Assembly (NCBI GenBank): GCA_021324655.1
Contig: JAJPIP010000068.1
Location: forward strand, 21,612-85,611
Reading direction: 5' to 3'
DNA length: 64,000 nt
Origin: Pseudomonadota bacterium
GTDB lineage: Bacteria > Chloroflexota > UBA5177
Part shown: in pieces, positions 24,969-31,896 of the stretch
How positions within the stretch are numbered: the stretch's first letter is position 1
Layout: every line of letters starts with the position of its first letter
The notes under the pieces: model-generated
The model's input: the letters and a program-made list of their open reading frames with translations, nothing else
What the model was told of the DNA's origin: nothing
The model's database searches: none
Translations under genes and position numbers: made by a program

Positions 24969-25379
24969 ATGCATCGACTGCTCACCGCGTTCGCCGTCCT
25001 GACGCTCGCCGCTATGGTGCCACTGATGGCTCAAGCGGCCCGGATGGGGCATGCGACCCTGCACTCCCCTCTCCACAGCATGGGGTTCCCCAAAGCCATG
25101 GCCTCGGCCACCCTTGAGTACAGCAAGCACGACACGGTCATTACCTTCCATGCCAGTCATCTCCCCGCGCCGTCGGTTCTGCACGAAAAGGTCTACATTC
25201 TGTGGGCAACCGACGGCGGCATGAAGGACAAGGTGGGTGTGGTCACTCTCAAAAACGGCACGGGCTCGCTGATGGGCTCGGTCATGATGACCAAGATCAT
25301 CGATCTGGTGGTCACCGCCGGCCGGTCGGCGAGTGCCGTATCCGGTAAGACGGTCCTGTCCGGCATGGTCGGACGGTAA
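24969..25379 (+). CDS. Small secreted protein, first gene of the redox module
   Basis: A 136-residue protein with a signal peptide (MHRLLTAFAVLTLAAMVPLM, cleavage after AQA) and a mature domain of mixed strands, e.g. TLEYSKHDTVITFHASHLPA and KVYILWATDGGMKDKVGVVT. This has the look of an anti-sigma-K-factor-RskA-like or copper-binding beta-sandwich, but I cannot assign it. GGGAGGA precedes ATG 24969. It is the first of a run of seven co-directional genes that include a molybdoenzyme and a two-component system. Confidence 0.7.
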   Translation: MHRLLTAFAVLTLAAMVPLMAQAARMGHATLHSPLHSMGFPKAMASATLEYSKHDTVITFHASHLPAPSVLHEKVYILWATDGGMKDKVGVVTLKNGTGSLMGSVMMTKIIDLVVTAGRSASAVSGKTVLSGMVGR

Positions 25380-25438
25380 GGATCGTCGCAGGGAGGCCCG
25401 GTTCTGCCCCCGGGCCTCCCTCTTGATGGACGCTGACG

Positions 25439-26104
25439 ATGAGTGATCACCCCGCACCTTTTCCCTCGCACCGCATCGGCCGGGCTGCCTTCCTCGGTCT
25501 GGCGGCCCTCACCACGGGAGCACTGCTCGCCGGGCGGAAGCTGCCCTCCGCCGGCTCTCTGCTGGGAGGCGGCAGCAACGTCGACGGCTTCACGATCTAC
25601 ACGATCGCCAACATCCCTGAGGTCGATCCGGCCTCCTTCCAGTTGCACGTCGGTGGCCTGGTCGACGAGCCGCGGACGTACTCCTACCATGATCTGCTTG
25701 CCATGCCGGCCGTGCACGAGACGCGCTATTTTCAGTGCGTGACAGGCTGGTCGGTTCCTCATCCTCGGTGGACCGGGGTCCGGCTCTGGGATCTGGTGGC
25801 TGCCTCCCGCCCCATCTCAGACGCCCGGGCCCTCCACGTCCGCTGTCTCGATCAGGCCTACACCGAGAGCCTGACCCTGGACCAGGCGCGGCAGGCGGAC
25901 GTCCTGCTGGCCTATGGACTGAACGGCCACCCCCTCTCCCGCGATCAGGGCTTCCCGCTGCGGCTGGTCGTCCCTGGGATGTACGGCTACAAGTTCGCAA
26001 AATGGGTCAATCACGTCGAGGTGGTCGACCGCGTTATGCCCGGCTACTGGGAGCAAAACGGCTACGATGTCAACGCCTACATTGGCCACAGTAACGGCGT
26101 CTGA
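25439..26104 (+). CDS. Sulfite-oxidase-fold molybdopterin-dependent oxidoreductase
   Basis: A 221-residue exported molybdenum enzyme of the SUOX/MsrP superfamily. After a hydrophobic N-terminal segment (about residues 17-35), the domain runs from YTIANIPEVDPASFQLHVGG to the end. The molybdenum-ligating Cys is in FQCVTGWSV (about residue 100), and the pterin-contact segment is RLVVPGMYGYKFAKWV. The N-terminus HRIGRAAFLGLAAL resembles a Tat signal but has no twin arginine, so the export route is uncertain. Family members oxidise sulfite or reduce methionine sulfoxide; the substrate here is unknown. The next gene, a cytochrome b, overlaps by 38 bp and probably exchanges electrons with it. Confidence 0.88.
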   Translation: MSDHPAPFPSHRIGRAAFLGLAALTTGALLAGRKLPSAGSLLGGGSNVDGFTIYTIANIPEVDPASFQLHVGGLVDEPRTYSYHDLLAMPAVHETRYFQCVTGWSVPHPRWTGVRLWDLVAASRPISDARALHVRCLDQAYTESLTLDQARQADVLLAYGLNGHPLSRDQGFPLRLVVPGMYGYKFAKWVNHVEVVDRVMPGYWEQNGYDVNAYIGHSNGV

Positions 26105-27005
26105 TCGCCGCTGGGTTCTGCGCTTCACGCGCACGGAGCGAGTCGCCCACTGGCTGCAGGCGCTCACCTTTCTGAGCCTGATGCTGACCGGGCTCGCCAT
26201 CAGCCTGGCGCCGGTCGAAGCGCTCATCGGGCACCGCTCGTTGCTGCGAGAGGCGCATCTTGCCTCCGCGCTGTTTTTCGTGTTCGGTCCCACGCTCGTG
26301 GCGCTGGCCGGTAATCGGCGGGCGGTGGCCGCGGATGCGGAGGACGTCGACCGCTGGACGGACGATGATCTCCACTGGCTGGCCCGTCCGCAACTGGAAC
26401 CCGGGCCGAGCACGCCGCCCACCGGCAAGTTCAACGCCGGCCAGAAGCTCAATGCCATCTTCGTCGCCTATTCCACCTTCGCCTTCGGCCTGACCGGTCT
26501 GATCCTCTGGCAGAATCGCCGCTTTCCGACCGGCGTCGTGTCGCAGGCGAACGTCATCCACACTGATCTCGCCTACATCGCGCTGGCGGTCTTTCTCGGG
26601 CATGTGTACCTGGCAGCTGTTCACCGCGCCACCCGTCCCGCCCTGCACGGGATGGTCTTCGGCACGGTGCGGCGCGAGTGGGCGGCGCGCCACCATGTCC
26701 TCTGGCAGGGCGCTCCTTTCGAGTCAAGGCTGACCGCGGCCGCGGCGGTGCGTGCTGCCTTCCTCTTCCTCGTCGGCAGCGAGGTGGCTCTCTTGTTGGT
26801 GCGGGCCCTCTTCGAGGCACTGGGCGCCAATCCCACCGATGCCGTGACCGGATTCGTCTACGCCCTCACGGCGTTGCCCGCTACTATTGGCCATCACGCG
26901 ACCGGCGTCGGCGCCTTTGATCTGGCAGCGCTCTTCTGGGCCGGCCTGATCGGCGCCCTCTGGATCGGCCTTAGGCGCGGTCAGGACGTCGTGGCTCGTC
27001 CCTAG
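26067..27005 (+). CDS. Cytochrome b subunit, formate-dehydrogenase-gamma-like
   Basis: A 312-residue di-haem-type membrane protein. It begins with RFTRTERVAHWLQALTFLSL, the His-containing first helix of the FdnI/NarI-like cytochrome b family, and has the diagnostic loop GKFNAGQKLNAIF. Further helix histidines occur in HRSLLREAHLASAL, IHTDLAYIALAVFLGHVYL and AAVHR. The final 100 residues add two more membrane helices not found in short FdnI proteins. It likely links the molybdoenzyme to the quinone pool in the cytoplasmic membrane. Its start lies inside the preceding gene. Confidence 0.87.
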   Translation: MSTPTLATVTASDRRWVLRFTRTERVAHWLQALTFLSLMLTGLAISLAPVEALIGHRSLLREAHLASALFFVFGPTLVALAGNRRAVAADAEDVDRWTDDDLHWLARPQLEPGPSTPPTGKFNAGQKLNAIFVAYSTFAFGLTGLILWQNRRFPTGVVSQANVIHTDLAYIALAVFLGHVYLAAVHRATRPALHGMVFGTVRREWAARHHVLWQGAPFESRLTAAAAVRAAFLFLVGSEVALLLVRALFEALGANPTDAVTGFVYALTALPATIGHHATGVGAFDLAALFWAGLIGALWIGLRRGQDVVARP

Positions 27006-27018
27006 CGCCAGGAGGGGT

Positions 27019-27693
27019 ATGCGAGGCAAAGTCCTGATCGTGGATGACGAACCGGCGGTGCGGGACGTCGTCGGCCGCTACCTGCGCCGTGAGGGCTTCG
27101 AGACCATCGAGGCGGCGGACGGAGCCCAGGCCATCCCGCTGGCGCGCGATGCTGATTTGGTGGTGCTGGACCTCATGCTGCCCGTCATCGAGGGGCTCGA
27201 CGTCTGCCGCCGCCTGCGTGCCGACCGCAATATCCCGATCATCATGCTGACGGCGAAAGGGGAAGAGGCAGACACGCTGATTGGGCTCGCGCTGGGCGCC
27301 GACGACTATGTGGTCAAGCCATTCAGCCCGCGTGAGCTCGTGGCGCGCATTCAGGCCGTCCTGCGCCGCAGCGCCGCGACGCCGGCCGCCGACGATGTTA
27401 TTCGTGTCGGCGGTCTACGCATCAACCTGGCGACCCGGCAGGTGGAGAGCGCCGGACGGGACGTCCATCTCACGAGCCGCGAGTTCGATCTGCTCGCCTT
27501 CCTGGCCCAACGCCCCGGGCAGGTCTTTACCCGGCAACAACTCCTGGACGGAGTGTGGGACTACACTTTCGCCGGGGACGAGACGACGGTCACCGTGCAT
27601 GTGCGTCGCCTCCGCGAGAAGATCGAGCCGGACCCGATGCGGCCACGCCGCATCAAGACCGTCTGGGGCGTGGGATACAAGCTGGACCCATGA
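27019..27693 (+). CDS. OmpR-family response regulator
   Basis: A 224-residue two-domain regulator. The receiver domain has DDE near residues 8-10 (VDDEPAVRDVV), the phospho-acceptor Asp51 in VVLDLMLP and the Lys in YVVKPFSPRE. The winged-helix effector has LTSREFDLLAFLAQRPGQVF and ends RIKTVWGVGYKLDP. AGGAGGGG precedes the ATG. The sensor kinase gene overlaps its end by 4 bp. Placed behind the molybdoenzyme and cytochrome genes, it probably controls this block. Confidence 0.95.
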   Translation: MRGKVLIVDDEPAVRDVVGRYLRREGFETIEAADGAQAIPLARDADLVVLDLMLPVIEGLDVCRRLRADRNIPIIMLTAKGEEADTLIGLALGADDYVVKPFSPRELVARIQAVLRRSAATPAADDVIRVGGLRINLATRQVESAGRDVHLTSREFDLLAFLAQRPGQVFTRQQLLDGVWDYTFAGDETTVTVHVRRLREKIEPDPMRPRRIKTVWGVGYKLDP

Positions 27694-28913
27694 TCGATCG
27701 GTTACGGATCTGGCTGCCCGCCGGCGCGGCTCTGCTGGCTGCGCTGCTCATCGGCGTGGCCGGGTCCACGCTTTTCCTGCACGAGCCGCCCCACGCCGTG
27801 CGGGCCATCGCCGAGTATCTGTTGGGCTCGGCGGGAATCGCCGTCGCTATCGGGATGGGGGGCATCCTGCTTGGCATGCGATTCTTGCCGCGCCTCTCGC
27901 TGAAGGTCGGTCTTGGCTACGCCGTGAGCAGTATCGCCGCCATCATCACCATTCTGATAACGCCACTCCTGATGTTTCGGGAGAAGTCCGATCTCTATCT
28001 CCTCTCCCTTCTCCTCGTCTCCTTTCTCGCCCTCTCGCTTGGTTTCGCCGCGGTCATTGGCATCAGCGTGGCCAGACGGCTCGCTCTGCTCCGCGACGCG
28101 GCGCGCCGCATCGAAGCCGGCAATCTGGAGACGCGTGTCAGCCTCGACGGACGCGACGAGCTGGCCGAGTTAGGCGAGGCCTTCAACCGGATGTCGGCGG
28201 CGCTGGAGCGATCCTTCGCGGAGCGGGAGGATATGGAACAGGGGAGGCGGGATCTGGTCGCCTCTATCTCGCACGATCTACGAACCCCGCTGGCCGCGAT
28301 GCGGGCCATGCTGGAGGCGATCCAGGATGGCGTGGTCAGTGATGAGGCGACGATTGCCGCGTATCACGCGGCGATCAATCACGAGATCGGCCGTATGCAG
28401 CGGCTCATCAACGATCTCTTCGACCTGTCCCGTCTGGAGGCCGGCGACGTGCCGCTCGAACTGGTGACCGTCGATCTGCAGGAGCTGCTGGAAGAAGTGA
28501 TCTCGGCGCTGCGGCAGGATGCGCAGCGTCGGTCGGTGCGCGTCGAGATGGAGGTCACACCTTGCCGCGTCCACGTCGATCCCCCCCAGGTGCAACGGGT
28601 GGTCGTGAACCTCCTCCAGAATGCGCTCCGCCACACCCCGGATGGTGGGGTCATCCGGCTGGCCGTCCACCCGAACGGCCGGTCCGTGACGGTCGAGGTG
28701 GCCGACAGCGGCGAGGGTATCGCCGAGGGCGACCTGCCGCACGTCTTCGATCGCTTCTACCGCGGTGAGAAGTCGCGCTCCCGTGATACCGGCGGCGCTG
28801 GACTGGGATTGGCCATCAGCAAGGCGATCGTTGAGGCGCACCGCGGCCGGATCTGGGTCGACAGCGACGCGCCGGCAGGGGCACGCATTCTGTTCACGTT
28901 GCCCGCAGCGTAA
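27690..28913 (+). CDS. Sensor histidine kinase (HAMP, HisKA, HATPase)
   Basis: A 407-residue membrane kinase. Hydrophobic segments lie near residues 8-32, 42-62, 72-94 and 107-130, with very little periplasmic loop between them, so sensing is likely within or near the membrane. A HAMP domain (RRLALLRDAARRIEAGNLET) leads to the H-box SISHDLRTPLAAM (His about 194), N-box NLLQNALRHTPDGG, G1 box DSGEGI and G2 box GAGLGLAISKAIVEAH. Its start overlaps the regulator stop (ATGA). A membrane-buried sensor next to a cytochrome b suggests redox or quinone sensing. Confidence 0.93.
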   Translation: MIDRLRIWLPAGAALLAALLIGVAGSTLFLHEPPHAVRAIAEYLLGSAGIAVAIGMGGILLGMRFLPRLSLKVGLGYAVSSIAAIITILITPLLMFREKSDLYLLSLLLVSFLALSLGFAAVIGISVARRLALLRDAARRIEAGNLETRVSLDGRDELAELGEAFNRMSAALERSFAEREDMEQGRRDLVASISHDLRTPLAAMRAMLEAIQDGVVSDEATIAAYHAAINHEIGRMQRLINDLFDLSRLEAGDVPLELVTVDLQELLEEVISALRQDAQRRSVRVEMEVTPCRVHVDPPQVQRVVVNLLQNALRHTPDGGVIRLAVHPNGRSVTVEVADSGEGIAEGDLPHVFDRFYRGEKSRSRDTGGAGLGLAISKAIVEAHRGRIWVDSDAPAGARILFTLPAA

Positions 28914-28993
28914 AGAGATTGTGGGCTTGCGCCTCGTGGGGGGAGGCAGGCACAATCGTCACGCCCACCTCGCCCGTCCTGCCGGAGGCATCT

Positions 28994-29269
28994 ATGGTGA
29001 GGGTTCATATTCCCAGTCAATTGCTGCAGCGCACCGGACGCCGGCGCGTTGTGGACGTCGAGGGCGGTACCATCCGCTCCGTGATCGAGGCGCTCGAGCG
29101 CGACTATCCCGGATTGCTCTTCAATATCTGCCGGGAGACCGGCGATCTGCGCCCCTTTGTCAATGTCTTCCTGGAGGGGGAAGACGTGCGCTATCTAGCC
29201 GGCCTGGAGACCACTGTCTCATCCGGCGACACGGTTCATATCTTTCATTCTGTTGCCGGAGGTTCTTGA
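28994..29269 (+). CDS. MoaD/ThiS-like ubiquitin-fold sulfur carrier
   Basis: A 91-residue beta-grasp protein: MVRVHIPSQLLQRTG at the start, VIEALERDYPGLLFNICRE as the central helix region and GDTVHIFHSVAGGS at the C-terminus. MoaD and ThiS end in a free Gly-Gly that is adenylated and thiocarboxylated, but here a Ser follows, so activation would need trimming. GGAGG precedes ATG 28994. The stop is followed at once by the start of the BNR-repeat gene. It may serve molybdopterin synthesis for the upstream enzyme or a separate sulfur-transfer role. Confidence 0.85.
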   Translation: MVRVHIPSQLLQRTGRRRVVDVEGGTIRSVIEALERDYPGLLFNICRETGDLRPFVNVFLEGEDVRYLAGLETTVSSGDTVHIFHSVAGGS

Positions 29270-30346
29270 ATGTCTCGCACCATGCTCCTTGCCAGTACCA
29301 AGCGCGGTCTGTTCCTGCTCTCCTCGGAGGATCGGAAAGAGTGGCAGATTGACCGTCACACGATGCAGGGCAAGGTGGTCTATAACGCGGCGCTGGATCC
29401 GCGCACGGGCCGCATGTTCGCCACGGACAATAATGTCTTCTTCGGCTCCAAGCTGCTGTACAGCGACGATATGGGGGAAACCTGGCAGGAGCCGGCCAGA
29501 GGGATTGAGTTTCCCGAGGCAAGTGGCCTCGCCCTGCAGAACCTCTGGATCATCGAGCCGAGCGAGGATGAGCCCGGCCGCGTGTACGTGGGCGTGGATC
29601 CCGCCAGCCTGTGGGTGAGCGACGACAACGGCGAGAACTGGTCGATGAACGAGGGCTTGCAGAGCCATCCCACACGGGAGCGCTGGAACCCCGGCAACGG
29701 CGGCCTCTGCCTGCACTCCATCGTGCGCGATCACTCCGACAAGGACCGGATGTGGATCGGTATCTCCGCCGTCGGCTGCATGCGGACCGAGGACGGCGGC
29801 AAGACCTGGACGCATGCCAACAAGAACACGCGCCAGGATTTTGGTCCCGAGCTGTATCCGGAGTACGGGCAGTGCATCCATCGCCTGGTGCAGCATCCCG
29901 ACAAACCAGACGTGCTCTACCAGCAGAATCACTGCGGCGTCTACATGTCGGAGAACGGCGGTGATGACTGGATCGACATCCGGAACAATCTTCCCGGCGA
30001 CTTCGGATTCCCGATAGCGCTGGACCGGCACCATCCGGAGACGCTGTACACGGTCGTGGTAGAACCCTGGGGGCGGCATAACTACGGCGATCAGTTCACC
30101 GTCTATCGCTCCCAGGATGCCGGCGGCAGTTGGGAGTCGCTCAGCGACGGACTGCCGAACGGGACCGGGGTCAAGCTGGGCGTGCTGCGCCACGGCATGT
30201 GGGCCGACACCGCGGATCCCTGCGGCGTGTACGTCGGCACCAACACCGGCCAGATCTTTGCCAGCGACGACCGCGGCGATTCCTGGCAGATGATCGCCGA
30301 CTTCCTGCCGCCGGTCAATGCGGTGCGGGCGGTGACGCTGGACTGA
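29270..30346 (+). CDS. BNR-repeat (sialidase-like) beta-propeller protein
   Basis: A 358-residue protein built of BNR/Asp-box repeats: SDDMGETWQEP, SDDNGENWSMN, TEDGGKTWTHA, SENGGDDWIDI, SQDAGGSWESL and SDDRGDSWQMI, which form a six-bladed propeller. It has no signal peptide, so it should be cytoplasmic, and lacks the Arg triad that would make it a credible sialidase. Annotations as exo-alpha-sialidase for this family are therefore unsafe. It starts on the base after the MoaD-like stop, a pairing I recall from other genomes; the shared function is unknown. Confidence 0.85.
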   Translation: MSRTMLLASTKRGLFLLSSEDRKEWQIDRHTMQGKVVYNAALDPRTGRMFATDNNVFFGSKLLYSDDMGETWQEPARGIEFPEASGLALQNLWIIEPSEDEPGRVYVGVDPASLWVSDDNGENWSMNEGLQSHPTRERWNPGNGGLCLHSIVRDHSDKDRMWIGISAVGCMRTEDGGKTWTHANKNTRQDFGPELYPEYGQCIHRLVQHPDKPDVLYQQNHCGVYMSENGGDDWIDIRNNLPGDFGFPIALDRHHPETLYTVVVEPWGRHNYGDQFTVYRSQDAGGSWESLSDGLPNGTGVKLGVLRHGMWADTADPCGVYVGTNTGQIFASDDRGDSWQMIADFLPPVNAVRAVTLD

Positions 30347-30429
30347 CGGACTCCGCCGAGATCCTGAAGGCCTGCGACAACTGACCTGCCGGCGCACGGC
30401 GAATGCTCGACGCCGGCGGGAGAGATTGC

Positions 30430-30464
30430 GACGAGCCCTGCGTCAGGTAGACGCAGGGCTCGTC
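30430..30464. terminator. Strong terminator hairpin after the redox module
   Basis: A perfect 15-bp stem (GACGAGCCCTGCGTC and its complement) with a 5-nt loop AGGTA, followed by CTTTCTC. It ends the plus-strand transcript of the 25-30.3 kb block and may act on the minus strand as well. Confidence 0.8.
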
Positions 30465-30551
30465 CTTTCTCTGCCGGGGCAGAGAAGGGAAATATTCATG
30501 GGGATTCGTTCGTCTCGATCCCGCGCGATCTCTGATCGATTCGGTGCCGGC

Positions 30552-30749
30552 CTAACTCTCGATCTTGCCGATTGCCTCACTGACGTCGACCGGGCTGTTG
30601 AACGTGTCGCCCGGCATCTTCTGCAGCGTCTCGACCACGTCCTGACCGGCGCCTTCCTTCCTGGCGGCGTCCACAAGGTCGCTCTTGCTGGCGGGATAGT
30701 TGACGTTACTCAGGTATTTCTGGACTTGAATGGGGTTGACATTGGCCAT
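30552..30749 (-). CDS. DUF2795-like small protein
   Basis: A 65-residue protein: MANVNPIQVQKYLSNVNYPA, then SKSDLVDAARKEGAGQDVVE and LQKMPGDTF. The pattern (short helix, Y-P-A-S/K-x-D-L, alternating helices, L-P/M-P-x-x-x-F) is that of DUF2795, small helical proteins of unknown function. A GGAGGAG ribosome binding site precedes ATG 30749. A second, diverged member lies at 31655-31852. Confidence 0.8.
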   Translation of the reverse strand: MANVNPIQVQKYLSNVNYPASKSDLVDAARKEGAGQDVVETLQKMPGDTFNSPVDVSEAIGKIES

Positions 30750-30826
30750 GAAGCTCCTCCTGTGTCGTGCTGCGCGTGCTGCCCACCTCTGCGGTACAGT
30801 GCACACGCAGAGAGCGAGGTAATGGC

Positions 30827-31015
30827 ATGGAGCAAAGAGAGTACCAGGTACTTGGGGTCAAGCCACGAGATTTGGAGGATGCCCTCAATCAGGCGGCACG
30901 GCAGGGATGGAGGGTGGAGAGCATCATGGGGGCGGAGTCCGCCGGACGGAGCTGGTTCTGGTGGCGCACGATGGATGTGACCAAGTACCACGTCATCCTC
31001 TGGCGTCCCGCATGA
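30827..31015 (+). CDS. DUF4177-like small protein
   Basis: A 62-residue protein: MEQREYQVLGVKPRDLEDAL, then NQAARQGWRVESIMGAES and a C-terminal strand YHVILWRPA. The Q-G-W-R/E-V core and flanking strands match DUF4177-type proteins. GAGCGAGG precedes ATG 30827. Its end is followed 26 bp later by the preferred start of a GNAT gene, suggesting co-transcription. Confidence 0.7.
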   Translation: MEQREYQVLGVKPRDLEDALNQAARQGWRVESIMGAESAGRSWFWWRTMDVTKYHVILWRPA

Positions 31016-31041
31016 GTCCGCTTCGGTACAAGGAGATGGCA

Positions 31042-31536
31042 ATGCCCGCAGATCCGCCGCTCGACATCCGTATTCGCCCGGCGACCCTCGAAGATCGTGA
31101 GTTCCTCCACCGCATCGCCCCGCGTCTACTCGTCGGCTACGCGTCCTGGCGCGATCAGGAGCGCATGCTGAAGACGGTGGACGGGTTTCTCCAGGGGGAT
31201 CTGGAGGCGCCGGCCGACAGGGGGATGATGGTCATCGCCGAGCGAGCAGACGGCACCCGGCTCGGCGTGGCCGGCGTTGCCCACAATGTGAACTTCACCG
31301 GCGAGCGGCAGGCGTATCTCGGCGAATTGGCGGTGATCGAGGAGGCGGAGGGAATGGGCGTCGGACGCCTCCTCGTCGAGGCGGTGGAGCGCTGGGCGCG
31401 GGACAACGGACACAACCTCCTGGTGCTGGACACCGGCGCGGCCAACGAGCGGGCGCGGGCTTTCTACGAGCACCTGGGATACCGGGAAGAGAGCGTGCGT
31501 CTGGCGAAGCAGTTGGGGTCGGCGTCGGGATCGTGA
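31042..31536 (+). CDS. GNAT family N-acetyltransferase
   Basis: About 164 residues. It begins with the typical IRIRPATLEDREFLHRIAP, and has the acetyl-CoA motif EEAEGMGVGRLLVEAVERWA and motif B ANERARAFYEHLGYREESV. The best start is ATG 31042, with AAGGAG 6 nt upstream; ATG 31012, overlapping the previous stop, is also in frame. The acceptor substrate is unknown. Confidence 0.87.
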   Translation: MPADPPLDIRIRPATLEDREFLHRIAPRLLVGYASWRDQERMLKTVDGFLQGDLEAPADRGMMVIAERADGTRLGVAGVAHNVNFTGERQAYLGELAVIEEAEGMGVGRLLVEAVERWARDNGHNLLVLDTGAANERARAFYEHLGYREESVRLAKQLGSASGS

Positions 31537-31654
31537 CACCCGGCCGGATGCACCTGCTGCCGGCCCGGGGCGGGCCCCTGGGCGACGTGCGCAGGTACCA
31601 GGTCTACGCTTACCGACGATGCCGGATTGGAGGCGCGTGCCGGACCGTCGGCGA

Positions 31655-31852
31655 TTACCCCTGGGCCTTTTGCAAGGCCGCGGCCAGGTCCGCCGCATTC
31701 TCGTAGAGGCGCTCGGGGAGGTTATGGAGGGCGGCGCTCACTTCCCAGCCCTCGTCCCACCGCCGGGCCTCGTTCAGGATCTGATCCTTGTAAATCGGGT
31801 AATTCAGGCCCGCGATGAAGCGGTCCATCTCGACGTTATCGGGGGCTGTCAT
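31655..31852 (-). CDS. DUF2795-like small protein, second copy
   Basis: A 65-residue protein (MTAPDNVEMDRFIAGLNYPI, then YKDQILNEARRWD and LHNLPERLYENAADL) with the same helix pattern as the protein at 30552. The N-Y-P-x-x-K-D-x-x and L-P-E-R-x-Y positions align. A GGAGGTG box precedes the ATG. Function unknown. Confidence 0.75.
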   Translation of the reverse strand: MTAPDNVEMDRFIAGLNYPIYKDQILNEARRWDEGWEVSAALHNLPERLYENAADLAAALQKAQG

Positions 31853-31896
31853 CTCACACCTCCCGCCGGCTCACGGCATCCGGCGTGCCGTCCTTC

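Noticed and set aside
25439..25545. Tat signal peptide on the molybdoenzyme
   Set aside because: The N-terminus has R-I-G-R-A-A-F-L rather than a twin arginine; export is likely but the Tat route is not supported by sequence.
29270..30346. Sialidase activity for the BNR-repeat protein
   Set aside because: Asp-boxes alone do not make a sialidase; the Arg triad and nucleophile Tyr/Glu set are not apparent and there is no signal peptide.
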